Source: GWA2-66-18 sp964537395
GTDB lineage: Bacteria; Elusimicrobiota; Elusimicrobia; UBA1565; UBA9628
Reading direction: 5' to 3'
DNA length: 17,656 nt
NCBI GenBank assembly: GCA_964537395.1
Contig: CAZIBN010000070.1
Coordinates: 1 to 17,656 of the forward strand
This document shows positions 5,725 through 13,599 of the stretch, piece after piece (the stretch's first letter is position 1; every line of letters starts with the position of its first letter). The position numbers were made by a program, and so were the translations under genes. The notes beneath the pieces were generated by a model. It ran no database searches and had not been told where the DNA came from. It saw nothing but the letters and a program-made list of their open reading frames with translations.

Positions 5725-6743
5725 AAACCGCCATTTCCCTGCTTGAGACGGGCTTCGTCCCGGACGCGCTGACGCGCGCGGGCATCCGCCACCTGTGCGG
5801 CGTGCGCCTCGCCACGGAATCGCGCGATGTCGGCGCGCGCATGGCGGCTCTGCGCGCCTCGATCATGAGCGGTCCGGTGGCACCCGTGCCGCAGATGGCC
5901 AACGAGCAGCATTATGAGGTACCGGCCGAGTTCATGCGTCTGGCGCTCGGGCCGCGCATGAAATACTCCTCGTGCCTGTACGAGACCGGACGCGAGACCT
6001 TGGCTCAGGCTGAGGACGCGATGCTGGCGCTGACGGCTGAGCGCGCGGAGCTCGCCGATGGACAAGATATTCTTGAGCTCGGCTGCGGCTGGGGATCTTT
6101 AACGCTGTGGATGGCGGAGCGCTACCCGAAGTCCCGCATCACCGCGGTGTCCAACTCAGCACCCCAGCGCGAGCACATCCTGGCCGAGGCGGCCCGCCGC
6201 GGCCTGAGCAATGTGACGGTGCTCACGCGCGACATGAATGTCTTCGCGATCGATCAAACTTTCGACCGCGTCGTGTCGGTCGAGATGTTCGAGCATATGC
6301 GCAACTACCCTGAGCTGATGCGCCGCGTCGCCGGGTGGCTTAAGCCCGGCGGCAAGCTCTTCGTGCACATCTTCTGCCACAAGACGCTCGCCTATCCATT
6401 CGCCGACGAGGGCGAGGACGATTGGATGGCGCGCCATTTCTTCTCGGGCGGGATCATGCCGTCGGAGAGCCTCCTGCTCGATTTCCAGGACCACCTCCAG
6501 CAGGAGAAGATGTGGGTCGTGGACGGCCGGCACTACGAGAAGACCTCGAATGACTGGCTCGCCAACCTCGACAAGAATCGCGTCCGTGCGCTGGAGCTCC
6601 TGCGCGCGACCTACGGCGCCGACGCCGCCCTGCGCCTGACGCGCTGGCGCATCTTCTACATGGCCTGCGCCGAGCTGTTCGGCTACGCGGGCGGCAGCGA
6701 ATGGCGCGTGGCGCATTATCTGTTCCAGAGGCGCGATGCTTAG
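5721..6743 (+). CDS. CFA-like SAM-dependent methyltransferase, coclaurine-N-methyltransferase-like subgroup
   Basis: 340 residues. The class I methyltransferase SAM motif ILELGCGWG is at 117-125 and the acid/His motif EMFEHMRNY at 188-196. The opening of the catalytic part (HYEVPAEFMRLALGPRMKYSSCLYE) and the block EDDWMARHFFSGGIMPS are typical of the bacterial group related to plant coclaurine N-methyltransferases, a branch of the cyclopropane-fatty-acid synthase family. Likely role: methyl transfer to an unsaturated phospholipid acyl chain or a related substrate; which one is not known. ATG 5721 has GGAGGG 4 bases upstream and overlaps the DUF1295 stop (ATGA); the open frame extends further upstream but without family match. 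Clearly distinct from the second CFA enzyme at 9289. Confidence 0.87.
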   Translation: MKTAISLLETGFVPDALTRAGIRHLCGVRLATESRDVGARMAALRASIMSGPVAPVPQMANEQHYEVPAEFMRLALGPRMKYSSCLYETGRETLAQAEDAMLALTAERAELADGQDILELGCGWGSLTLWMAERYPKSRITAVSNSAPQREHILAEAARRGLSNVTVLTRDMNVFAIDQTFDRVVSVEMFEHMRNYPELMRRVAGWLKPGGKLFVHIFCHKTLAYPFADEGEDDWMARHFFSGGIMPSESLLLDFQDHLQQEKMWVVDGRHYEKTSNDWLANLDKNRVRALELLRATYGADAALRLTRWRIFYMACAELFGYAGGSEWRVAHYLFQRRDA

Positions 6744-7500
6744 CGCTCTCTACGAGGGCAAGGTCCGCCATCGGCGCCTGAGCCCGGTCCCCCACGAGTT
6801 CGATTACACGATGTTCATGGTGTATCTCGATCTCGCGGAGGTCGACACGGTATTTTCCGGGCGTTGGCTGTGGAGCGCGTCGCGACGCGCGGTCGCGCGC
6901 TACCGCCGCGAGGACCACCTCGGCGATCCCGCTGTGCCGCTTGATCAGTGCGTACGCGACCTCGTTTTAGAGAAGACCGGCCGCCGCCCCGAAGGCGCGA
7001 TACGCCTGCTCACCCACCTCGCCTATTACGGCTGGTGCTTTAATCCCGTGAGCTTCTACTACTGCTTCGACCAATCCGGCGCGCTCGAGGCCGTCGTGGC
7101 CGAGGTCAGCAACACGCCCTGGCTCGAGCGTCACTGCTATGTCCTCGACCGGAAAGCGAGCCTCACTCCCGGAGAAGCGCTGAGCTGGCGCGCGCCCAAG
7201 CTCCTGCATGTCTCGCCGTTCATGAAGATGGAGCAGGAGTATGTCTGGGCGCTGCGCGCGCCCGACGCGCGCCTCACGGTGCACATGGAGAACCTCGAGC
7301 GCGGCCAAAAGCTCTTTGACGCGACCATGACGATGTCGCGCGTCGAGATTACCGGAACCTCGCTCGCCTCGGCACTCCTACGCTGGCCGTTCATGACCCT
7401 ATTCGTCGTTGGCGGGATTCACTGGCAGGCGCTCAAGCTGTGGCTCAAGGGCGTTCCCGTCATCGACCATCCGAAGAAACGCGCCGTGGAGGCTTCTTGA
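6736..7500 (+). CDS. DUF1365 family protein
   Basis: 254 residues. The defining motifs are present: HRR..P..H.F.Y at 12-24, YYGWCFNPVSFYYCFD at 97-112 and EVSNTPW at 123-129. DUF1365 proteins have no settled biochemical role, but they nearly always sit next to a flavin amine-oxidase-like protein and a CFA synthase, and in Rhodobacter the equivalent operon belongs to the singlet-oxygen sigma-E regulon. A part in acyl-chain modification is the best inference. The start overlaps the previous gene by 8 bp. The C-terminal stretch (about 210-240) is hydrophobic and may touch the membrane. Confidence 0.9.
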   Translation: MLSALYEGKVRHRRLSPVPHEFDYTMFMVYLDLAEVDTVFSGRWLWSASRRAVARYRREDHLGDPAVPLDQCVRDLVLEKTGRRPEGAIRLLTHLAYYGWCFNPVSFYYCFDQSGALEAVVAEVSNTPWLERHCYVLDRKASLTPGEALSWRAPKLLHVSPFMKMEQEYVWALRAPDARLTVHMENLERGQKLFDATMTMSRVEITGTSLASALLRWPFMTLFVVGGIHWQALKLWLKGVPVIDHPKKRAVEAS

Positions 7501-8012
7501 AGGGCGTGCTGAATTACATCGGCTTTCAGGTCGGCTGGCTCGCCTGCGTCATGGGCGCGGGACGCGGGCTGTTCTGGCTCGGCCCGCTGGCCGTCGCGGC
7601 GCTGTGCGCGGCGCATCTCTACTTCAGCCCCGACGCCAAGCGCGAGGCCCGGCGCCTCATCGCTGTCGGCCTGTTCGGCCTCATACTCGAGAGCATCGCC
7701 CAGGGCGCGGGGCTGTACGCCTATCGCGGCGCGCCGGCCGCGTGGCTGGCCCCCGCCTGGATCGTGGCGCTTTGGATATTGCTCGCGGCGACCTTTGACG
7801 CCTCGCTCGGCTGGCTTGAGCGCCGCCCCTGGCTGTGCGCTATGCTCGGCGCGATCTCAAGCCCGTTCAGCTTCACCGCGGGCGTGAGCTTGGGTGCGGC
7901 CGAGATGGCTCTACCCGCTCCGGTGGGATGGATGGCTCTGTCGGCGCTGTGGTTCGTGGCGCTTCCGTTGTCGTTTGCGGTCGCAAAATTCGCCGAAGGG
8001 AGGAAATCATGA
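7497..8012 (+). CDS. DUF2878 family membrane protein
   Basis: 171 residues with five or so hydrophobic helices. The start NYIGFQVGW, a central YAYRG...APAWIVALWILLAATFDASLGWL and the end resemble DUF2878 proteins from photo-oxidative stress clusters. The function is unknown. TTG 7497 is the best start: GGAGG (7488-7492) lies 4 bases upstream, and TTGA overlaps the DUF1365 stop in the same way ATGA does for its neighbours. GTG at 7506 is the alternative. The stop overlaps the next ATG by ATGA. Confidence 0.78.
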   Translation: MKGVLNYIGFQVGWLACVMGAGRGLFWLGPLAVAALCAAHLYFSPDAKREARRLIAVGLFGLILESIAQGAGLYAYRGAPAAWLAPAWIVALWILLAATFDASLGWLERRPWLCAMLGAISSPFSFTAGVSLGAAEMALPAPVGWMALSALWFVALPLSFAVAKFAEGRKS

Positions 8013-9286
8013 AAGGCACGGTGGCGGTGATCGGAGGCGGCGTCGCGGGCATCGTCTCCGCCTGGGAGCTGTCCAAGGCCGGCTGGTCGGTCACGCTGTT
8101 TGAAAAGGACGCGCGCGTCGGCGGCCACACCCACACCGTCGTCGTTTCGGACGGCCCAGACGCGGGAACCCCGGTCGACACCGGTTTCATCGTGCTGAAC
8201 GAAAAGACGTATCCCGGGCTCCACCGCTTCCTGGACGAGCTCGGCGTGAAATGGCGGTGGAGCGAGATGTCCTTCGGCTATCACGATGAGGGCAGCGGCC
8301 TGCAGTACGCGGGCACGACCTTGTCGGGCCTGTTCGCCCAGCGCGGGAACCTTCTGTCGCCTTCCTTCTGGTCCTTTCTGAATGAGATCCGGCGCTTCTG
8401 CCGCATCGCCGCGGCCGATCTCGACGCCGGCGCGCTCGATGCGGTGACCCTCGGCGACTACCTGCGCGCTCGCGAGTTCTCGCGGGCGTTCGTCGACCAC
8501 TATGCGGCCCCGATGGGCGGCGCGATCTGGTCCACGGGTTTAGCCGAAATGATGGGATTCCCGGCGCGCACCTTCGTCCGCTTCTTCAAAAACCACGGCC
8601 TCCTGTCCCTCTCCGACCGGCCGCGCTGGCAGACCGTCGTCGGCGGCAGCCATTCCTATGTCAAAGCCTTCCTCGCGCGCTTCCCTGGCCGCGTGGAGCG
8701 GGGCGCAGGCGTGGAATCCCTGCGCCGCCTTCCCGGCGGCGGCGTGTCGGTCCGCGCCCACGGGCGCGAGCCCGAGCGCTTCGACCGTGCGGTCGTCGCC
8801 TGCCACGCCGATGAGGCGCTGGCCCTCCTCGCCGATCCCAGCGACGCCGAGAAACGCGTGCTCGGCGCCTGGCATTATCTCGACAACCGCACAGTCCTTC
8901 ACACCGACGAGTCCTTCATGCCCCCGAACCGTCGCGCGTGGGCCGCGTGGAACTACAAGCGCGAGCCGGGCGAGGACGGAACCTCGGGCGTGTCCGTGAC
9001 TTACGATATGAATCGCCTTCAGGGCCTTCAGTCGTCACGGCGCTACCTCGTCACGCTCAATCCGCGCCGCGAACCGCGCCCCGGCACCATCCTGCGCGAC
9101 CTGAACTACAAACATCCCGCGTACGGGTTCTCCGCGCTCCGCTCCCAGGCCGAGCTGCCTTCCTTGAGCGGCGTGCGCGACACCTGGTTTGCCGGCTCGT
9201 ATCACGGCTACGGTTTTCACGAAGACGCCGTGCAGTCCGCTCTCACCGTCGCTCGTCATTTTGAACTTAATTCCGTGGAGGCTTGA
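8009..9286 (+). CDS. FAD-dependent amine-oxidase-like oxidoreductase
   Basis: 425 residues. The Rossmann FAD motif GGGVAG (9-14) is followed by the ribose-binding acid Glu32 and RVGGHTHTV (36-44); a second FAD segment (SYHGYGFHEDAVQSALTVAR) lies at the C-terminus. It belongs to the NAD(P)-binding, amine-oxidase-like group found beside DUF1365 and CFA synthase. A Rhodobacter member of this operon type is reported to act on methylated fatty acids on the way to furan fatty acids (UfaD); I think this is the relative but cannot prove it by eye. Role inferred: oxidation of a methylated acyl chain, not of amines. GGGAGGAA precedes ATG 8009; the open frame continues upstream without FAD homology. Confidence 0.88.
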   Translation: MKGTVAVIGGGVAGIVSAWELSKAGWSVTLFEKDARVGGHTHTVVVSDGPDAGTPVDTGFIVLNEKTYPGLHRFLDELGVKWRWSEMSFGYHDEGSGLQYAGTTLSGLFAQRGNLLSPSFWSFLNEIRRFCRIAAADLDAGALDAVTLGDYLRAREFSRAFVDHYAAPMGGAIWSTGLAEMMGFPARTFVRFFKNHGLLSLSDRPRWQTVVGGSHSYVKAFLARFPGRVERGAGVESLRRLPGGGVSVRAHGREPERFDRAVVACHADEALALLADPSDAEKRVLGAWHYLDNRTVLHTDESFMPPNRRAWAAWNYKREPGEDGTSGVSVTYDMNRLQGLQSSRRYLVTLNPRREPRPGTILRDLNYKHPAYGFSALRSQAELPSLSGVRDTWFAGSYHGYGFHEDAVQSALTVARHFELNSVEA

Positions 9287-9288
9287 TT

Positions 9289-10536
9289 ATGGAACTCACT
9301 GCCGACGCTCCCGCCGAATCCGGGCTGCTTGAAAAGACGGGCGCCGCCGCCGTCATGGCCTCGCTCGATCGCATCCAGCACGGCCGTTTGACGATGACCT
9401 TGCCCGACGGCTCGACGCGCGTCTTCGGCGACGCCGCGTCACCCGTTCGCGCCAGCTTGCGCGTCAAGCGCGCTTCGTTCTTCCGCCGCGTCCTGCTCTG
9501 GGGAGATGTCGGCTTCGGCGAGGCCTATCAGCACGGCGATTTCGAGACCGACGACCTCACCGCCTTGGTCAGACTCTTCATCGAGAACGGCGAGGCCATG
9601 GCCGTCGAGAACGGACGCTGGGCCGCCTGGGGCAAGGTGCGAAACCGCCTGCGCCACTTGATGAACCGCAACACCGAGTCGGGCAGCCGGCGCAACATCT
9701 ACGCGCACTACGACCTCGGCAACGAGTTCTTCAAGCTCTTCCTCGACCCGACCTTGATGTACTCCTGCGCCAAGTTCGAGGCCGGCGACACCCTTGAGTC
9801 GGCACAGCGCCGCAAGGTCAACATGATCCTCGACAAAGCCGGGGTGCGACAAGGCGATCATGTGCTCGAGATCGGCTCCGGCTGGGGCACCTGCGCCATC
9901 GAAGCGGCCAAGCGCGGCGCCAAGGTCACAACGATGACGATCTCCCAGCGTCAGTTCGAGTTCGTCAAAGCGCGCCTCGAGCGCGAGGGCTTCTCCGACC
10001 GCGTCGAAGTCGTCCTGCGCGACTATCGAAAGGCCGAGGGCTCCTACGACAGCATCGTGTCGATCGAAATGATCGAGGCCGTCGGCCACGAGTTCCTGGG
10101 CACCTTCTTCGCCACCTGCGACCGCCTGCTCAAGCCTCACGGCGTCGTCGTGATCCAGGGCATCACCATCCCCGACCAGCGCTACGACGCCTACCGCGGC
10201 GGCTGCGACTGGATCCAGAAGCATATTTTCCCGGGAGCCCTCCTCCCCTCGCTGACCGCGATGTGCTCGGCTCTGACCGCGAACACGAGCCTGATGGTCG
10301 AAAGCGTGGAGAACATCGGTGCGCATTACGCGCCGACTTTGCGTCTGTGGCGCGAGGCGCTGCTCGCCAACAAGGACAAGGTCAAGACGCTGGGCTTTGA
10401 CGACGTCTTCCTGCGCACCTGGGACTACTACTTCTCCTACTGCGAAGCGGGGTTCTCGACGCGCACCTTGGGCGACCTTCAGCTCGTCCTGACGCGCCCC
10501 AACAACCGCCGTCTGCCGGTTCCGGAGGCCCGATGA
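9289..10536 (+). CDS. Cyclopropane-fatty-acyl-phospholipid synthase family methyltransferase
   Basis: 415 residues, with the N-terminal lipid-binding domain (GDVGFGEAYQHGDFETDDL, about 69-87) and the catalytic domain from NIYAHYDLGNEFF. The SAM motif LEIGSGWG is at 193-200, YSCA at 158-161 (Cys160 equals the bicarbonate-binding Cys139 of E. coli Cfa) and EMIEAVGHE at 260-268. At the position of E. coli His266 (LLHTIG) this protein has Gln290 (VIQGIT), a change I associate with a subgroup of methyl- or methylene-forming enzymes. It could therefore make cyclopropane or methyl-branched chains. GGAGG lies 7 bases before ATG 9289; the preceding gene ends 2 bases upstream. The next start overlaps by ATGA. 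Confidence 0.92.
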   Translation: MELTADAPAESGLLEKTGAAAVMASLDRIQHGRLTMTLPDGSTRVFGDAASPVRASLRVKRASFFRRVLLWGDVGFGEAYQHGDFETDDLTALVRLFIENGEAMAVENGRWAAWGKVRNRLRHLMNRNTESGSRRNIYAHYDLGNEFFKLFLDPTLMYSCAKFEAGDTLESAQRRKVNMILDKAGVRQGDHVLEIGSGWGTCAIEAAKRGAKVTTMTISQRQFEFVKARLEREGFSDRVEVVLRDYRKAEGSYDSIVSIEMIEAVGHEFLGTFFATCDRLLKPHGVVVIQGITIPDQRYDAYRGGCDWIQKHIFPGALLPSLTAMCSALTANTSLMVESVENIGAHYAPTLRLWREALLANKDKVKTLGFDDVFLRTWDYYFSYCEAGFSTRTLGDLQLVLTRPNNRRLPVPEAR

Positions 10537-11105
10537 AACGTTTAAGCGTTCTATTCGCCGTTGCGCTGTCGGCCTGCGCGAGCCGCCCCGCCCCCATCGA
10601 TCCCATGGCGTGGCACGCCGAGTCGCTCAAGGCGACTGAAGCGGCGGCCGCCGGTTCACCCGCGTCCGGCTCCGCCGCCGAGAAGGCGGCGGTGGAAAAG
10701 TTCCGCGCGTTCTTCGGCGACCTGCGCGAGGACCTCATCAAGAAAGACATCCGCTCCGTCTACGCGCCCGAGGTCCGCTTCAACGACACGCTCAAATCCA
10801 TCAAAGGCGTGGACACGCTCGAGCACTACCTCATCGAGACCGCCCGCAACGTCGAGTCCTGCAAGGTCGAAATCGAGGAGGTCCTCACCTCCTCCTCCGG
10901 CGTGTACGTGCGCTGGCGCATGGGCATCCGCTTCAAGAAGTTCCACAAAGGCACGACCCAGGAGTCCATCGGCATGTCGCATCTGCGCTTCGACAAGGAA
11001 GGCCGCGTCGTCTACCATCAGGACTACTGGGACTCGGGCGCGAACCTCTTCGAGAAGATCCCCGTGCTGGGCTCGGGCATCCGCGCGGTCAAACGCCGGC
11101 TTTGA
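10533..11105 (+). CDS. NTF2/SnoaL-like lipoprotein
   Basis: 190 residues. MKRLSVLFAVALSACAS is a lipoprotein signal with lipobox LSAC and lipidated Cys15; Ala at +2 suggests the outer membrane. The mature part (about 48-180) has the NTF2-like pattern: helices with EKFRAFFGDLREDLIKKDIRSVYAPEVRFNDTL, then strands ending in HLRFDKEGRVVYHQDYWDSGANLFEKIP. Such proteins are constant neighbours of DUF1365 and CFA genes in photo-oxidative clusters; no reaction is known. Last gene of the operon; its TGA is immediately followed by the next promoter. Confidence 0.82.
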   Translation: MKRLSVLFAVALSACASRPAPIDPMAWHAESLKATEAAAAGSPASGSAAEKAAVEKFRAFFGDLREDLIKKDIRSVYAPEVRFNDTLKSIKGVDTLEHYLIETARNVESCKVEIEEVLTSSSGVYVRWRMGIRFKKFHKGTTQESIGMSHLRFDKEGRVVYHQDYWDSGANLFEKIPVLGSGIRAVKRRL

Positions 11106-11135
11106 TGTAATAATGGCGGCCTCCCCGGCACGTAT
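11106..11135 (+). promoter_or_regulatory. Putative ECF promoter of the rubrerythrin-lipocalin-SDR unit
   Basis: TGTAA (11106-11110) and CGTAT (11131-11135), 25 bp from first base to first base. The stretch 11107-11135 differs from 16079-16107 at only 3 of 29 positions, including the spacer. Transcription near 11142 would give a leader of about 35 bases with AGGGAG (11165-11170) 6 bases before the rubrerythrin ATG. A second CGTAT at 11149 has no matching upstream element. Confidence 0.72.
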
Positions 11136-11176
11136 ATTCGAGAAGATTCGTATAAACCAATATTAGGGAGAAAATA

Positions 11177-11656
11177 ATGACCACCAAATTGAATCTCGGC
11201 CAGACCAAGAAGAACCTCGAGGCGGCGTTCGCCGGTGAATCCATGGCCAACCGGAAATACCTGTACTTCGCAAAGATCGCGCGGCAGTTGGGCGATGAGG
11301 AAGTCGCCAAGCTGTTCGAGGACACCGCCGAATCGGAGACGGGCCATGCCCACGCGCACCTCGCCCTCCTTTATCCCGCCAAGGACATGACGGTTGAGAA
11401 GGTGCTCGAAGCGGCGATCGCCGGAGAGCGCTACGAGCACACGGTGATGTACCCCGGCTTTGAGAAAGAAGCTAAGGCGGAGGCCGACGCGTCCGCCGCG
11501 GCCGAATTCCGCGAGCAGGCGGCGGAGTCCGCCGAGCACGACGCGACGTTCACGGCCATGCTCGAGCAGGCGCGTCGCCGCTTCGCTCACCTGACGACGG
11601 TCGAGAAGGAGCACGCGGACCGCTACCAGGCCGCGCTCGATAAGCGCCGCCTATGA
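11177..11656 (+). CDS. Rubrerythrin-family diiron protein without rubredoxin domain
   Basis: 159 residues, only the ferritin-like four-helix bundle. Diiron ligands can be placed at Glu21 (FAGES), Glu54 with His57 (ESETGHA), Glu84/Glu87 (AGERYEHTVMYP) and Glu143 with His146 (VEKEHADRY). Full rubrerythrins reduce hydrogen peroxide and take electrons through a C-terminal rubredoxin Cys4 iron site; that domain is absent, so electrons must come from elsewhere. Cytosolic. It follows its own ECF-type promoter and leads a unit with lipocalin and SDR genes, which fits peroxide removal in an oxidative-stress response. The stop overlaps the next ATG (ATGA). Confidence 0.9.
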   Translation: MTTKLNLGQTKKNLEAAFAGESMANRKYLYFAKIARQLGDEEVAKLFEDTAESETGHAHAHLALLYPAKDMTVEKVLEAAIAGERYEHTVMYPGFEKEAKAEADASAAAEFREQAAESAEHDATFTAMLEQARRRFAHLTTVEKEHADRYQAALDKRRL

Positions 11657-12192
11657 GGGACCTCTCCGGGGCCGGATGGGCGTGCCTTTTGGCGCTGACG
11701 CTTTGCTCCTGCGCGGGCGCGCCCATCCACCGGCCGCTTCCCCTGGCGCGCAAGGTGGACCTCGCGCGCTTCATGGGCCCGTGGCGCGTGATCGCGGCGA
11801 TCCCGGTCTCGATCGAGAAGAACGCCTACGACGCGGTCGAGTCCTACGCTTTGAATTCCGACGGCACGATCGCGACGACCTATACCTTTCGCGAAGGCGC
11901 CTTCGACGGCAAGGCGAAGCGCTACACGCCCAAAGGCTTCATCGTCGACCGCACGGACAACTCGACCTGGGGCATGCGCTTCCTGTGGCCATTCAAGGCG
12001 GAATACCTGATCTCCTATCTTGACGATTCCTACTCGGTGACCATCATCGCGCGCAGCAAGCGCGACTATGTGTGGATCATGGCGCGTACGCCCTCGATTC
12101 CGGACGCGGAGTACGACCGCCTGGTGGCCCTGGTCAAGGAGTGGGGCTACGATACCTCGCGCCTGCGCAAGTTCCCCCAGCCCGCCCAATGA
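11653..12192 (+). CDS. Blc-like lipocalin lipoprotein (copy 1)
   Basis: 179 residues with a signal peptide and lipobox LCSC (Cys20; Cys at -2 is unusual). The lipocalin start motif appears as FMGPWRVIAAIP, followed by strands with SYALNSDGTIATTY, WPFKAEYLISYLDDSYSVTIIARSKRDYVWIMAR and a C-terminal helix YDRLVALVKEWGYDTSRL. Bacterial lipocalins of the Blc type bind fatty acids or lysophospholipids at the outer membrane. It is the most divergent of the three copies here: the two cysteines shared by copies 2 and 3 are missing, and GxW keeps Trp but loses the following Tyr/His-Glu. Coupled by ATGA overlaps to rubrerythrin before and SDR after. Confidence 0.88.
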   Translation: MRDLSGAGWACLLALTLCSCAGAPIHRPLPLARKVDLARFMGPWRVIAAIPVSIEKNAYDAVESYALNSDGTIATTYTFREGAFDGKAKRYTPKGFIVDRTDNSTWGMRFLWPFKAEYLISYLDDSYSVTIIARSKRDYVWIMARTPSIPDAEYDRLVALVKEWGYDTSRLRKFPQPAQ

Positions 12193-13598
12193 TACTTCTC
12201 ACGGGTGCTACGGGCTACGTCGGGGGACGCCTGCTGCCGTTGCTTGAGAAACGCGGCGATCACGTCCGCTGCCTGGCACGGAGGCCGGAGATCCTCAAGC
12301 CGCGCGTCGGCCCGCGCACCGAGGTGTTCGGGGGAGACCTGCTCAACCCGGCCTCTCTCGCCGCGGCGATGGCTGGCGTGGAGACGGCCTATTATCTGGT
12401 CCACTCCATGGGCTCCCAGCAGGATTTCATGGAGGAGGATCGCGCCGCGGCCCGAAACTTCGCCGCGGCGGCCAGGGCGGCGGGAGTCAGCCGCATCATC
12501 TATCTCGGAGGGCTCGGTGAGGGAGAGCTGTCCCCCCATCTCGAGAGCCGGCAGGAGGTCGGCAGAATTTTGGCCGAATCGGGAGCGGCCGTGATCGAGT
12601 TTCGGGCGTCGATCGTCATCGGCTCCGGAAGCATCTCCTATGAGATGGTGCGGGCGCTGGTGGAGCGGCTGCCGGTCATGACGACGCCGTCCTGGGTGCG
12701 CGTTCAGGCTCAGCCGATCGCCATAGAGGATTTGCTCGCCTACCTGATCGCCGCGCTGGACAAGACGCCGGTCGTCAGCGCCGTGTACGAGATCGGGGGC
12801 AAGGATCGCGTCTCCTACGAGCAGATCATGCGCGAGTACGCGAGCCAGCGCGGCCTGAAGCGGATGATGATTCCGGTGGCGCTGCTGACGCCGTGGCTCT
12901 CGAGCCTGTGGCTCGCGTTCGTGACCCCGATCTACGCCCGGATCGGCCGGCGCCTGTTTACAAGCCTGCGCCACGAGACCGTCGTGCGCGACGACAAGGC
13001 GCTCCGGGATTTCGCGGTGCGGCCGCGCGGCCTGGCCGAGGCGATCACGCGCGCGATGATCAACGAGGATCGCGAGTACGCGGAGAGCCGGTGGTTCGAT
13101 GCTCTTTCATCGAATGGCCGCCTGCGGAAGTTTCCCGGCGCGTCGGCGAGGCTGGTGGACGCGAGGTCGGAGAATTCGAGCGCGACGCCGGGCCGCTTGT
13201 TTGAAGAGGTCTCCTCTATTGGCGGAGCGAACGGCTGGCCCTATCACGGGCTATGGGTCATTCGCGGCATTTTAGACCAGTTCGCCGGGGGCGTGGGGAT
13301 CCGGCGAGGGAGGCCGGCGGGCCGGGGCCTGCGCGTGGGCGACGCGCTTGATTTCTGGCGCGTGGCGGTGCTCGAGCCGGGGCGAAGGCTGCGCCTGCAG
13401 TCGGAGATGCGCCTGCCGGGGAGGGCGTGGCTTGAGTTCGAGATCGTGGGGAGCGACGGCGGCTCTCGCCTGACTCAGACGGCGGTCTTCGAGCCGCTCG
13501 GGCTGTCCGGGTTGTTCTATTGGTATGCCCTGGTGCCGGTGCACGCGGTGATCTTCGCGGGCATGGCGCGTGAGCTGGCTCGCCGCGCGGAAAGGTAG
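12189..13598 (+). CDS. Atypical extended SDR with C-terminal DUF2867 domain
   Basis: 469 residues. An N-terminal NAD(P)-binding Rossmann domain (LLTGATGYVGG at 3-13, GDLLNP near 50, YYLVHSM near 70) lacks a clear catalytic YxxxK, as in atypical SDRs of the NmrA/NAD(P)H-binding type. From about residue 310 a DUF2867 domain follows, ending in YWYALVPVHAVIFAGMARELARRAER. This two-domain protein is a regular member of light/singlet-oxygen gene sets; its substrate is unknown. ATG 12189 overlaps the lipocalin stop; the open frame upstream is only the shadow of that gene. GC-rich coding throughout, no sign of disruption. Confidence 0.88.
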   Translation: MILLTGATGYVGGRLLPLLEKRGDHVRCLARRPEILKPRVGPRTEVFGGDLLNPASLAAAMAGVETAYYLVHSMGSQQDFMEEDRAAARNFAAAARAAGVSRIIYLGGLGEGELSPHLESRQEVGRILAESGAAVIEFRASIVIGSGSISYEMVRALVERLPVMTTPSWVRVQAQPIAIEDLLAYLIAALDKTPVVSAVYEIGGKDRVSYEQIMREYASQRGLKRMMIPVALLTPWLSSLWLAFVTPIYARIGRRLFTSLRHETVVRDDKALRDFAVRPRGLAEAITRAMINEDREYAESRWFDALSSNGRLRKFPGASARLVDARSENSSATPGRLFEEVSSIGGANGWPYHGLWVIRGILDQFAGGVGIRRGRPAGRGLRVGDALDFWRVAVLEPGRRLRLQSEMRLPGRAWLEFEIVGSDGGSRLTQTAVFEPLGLSGLFYWYALVPVHAVIFAGMARELARRAER

Positions 13599-13599
13599 A

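Noticed and set aside
11149..11153. A second CGTAT before the rubrerythrin gene
   Set aside because: No TGTAA lies 25 bp upstream; the pair at 11106/11131 is complete.
12072..12188. Longer SDR protein starting at 12072
   Set aside because: The extension is the shadow of the lipocalin gene; the Rossmann motif begins right after ATG 12189.
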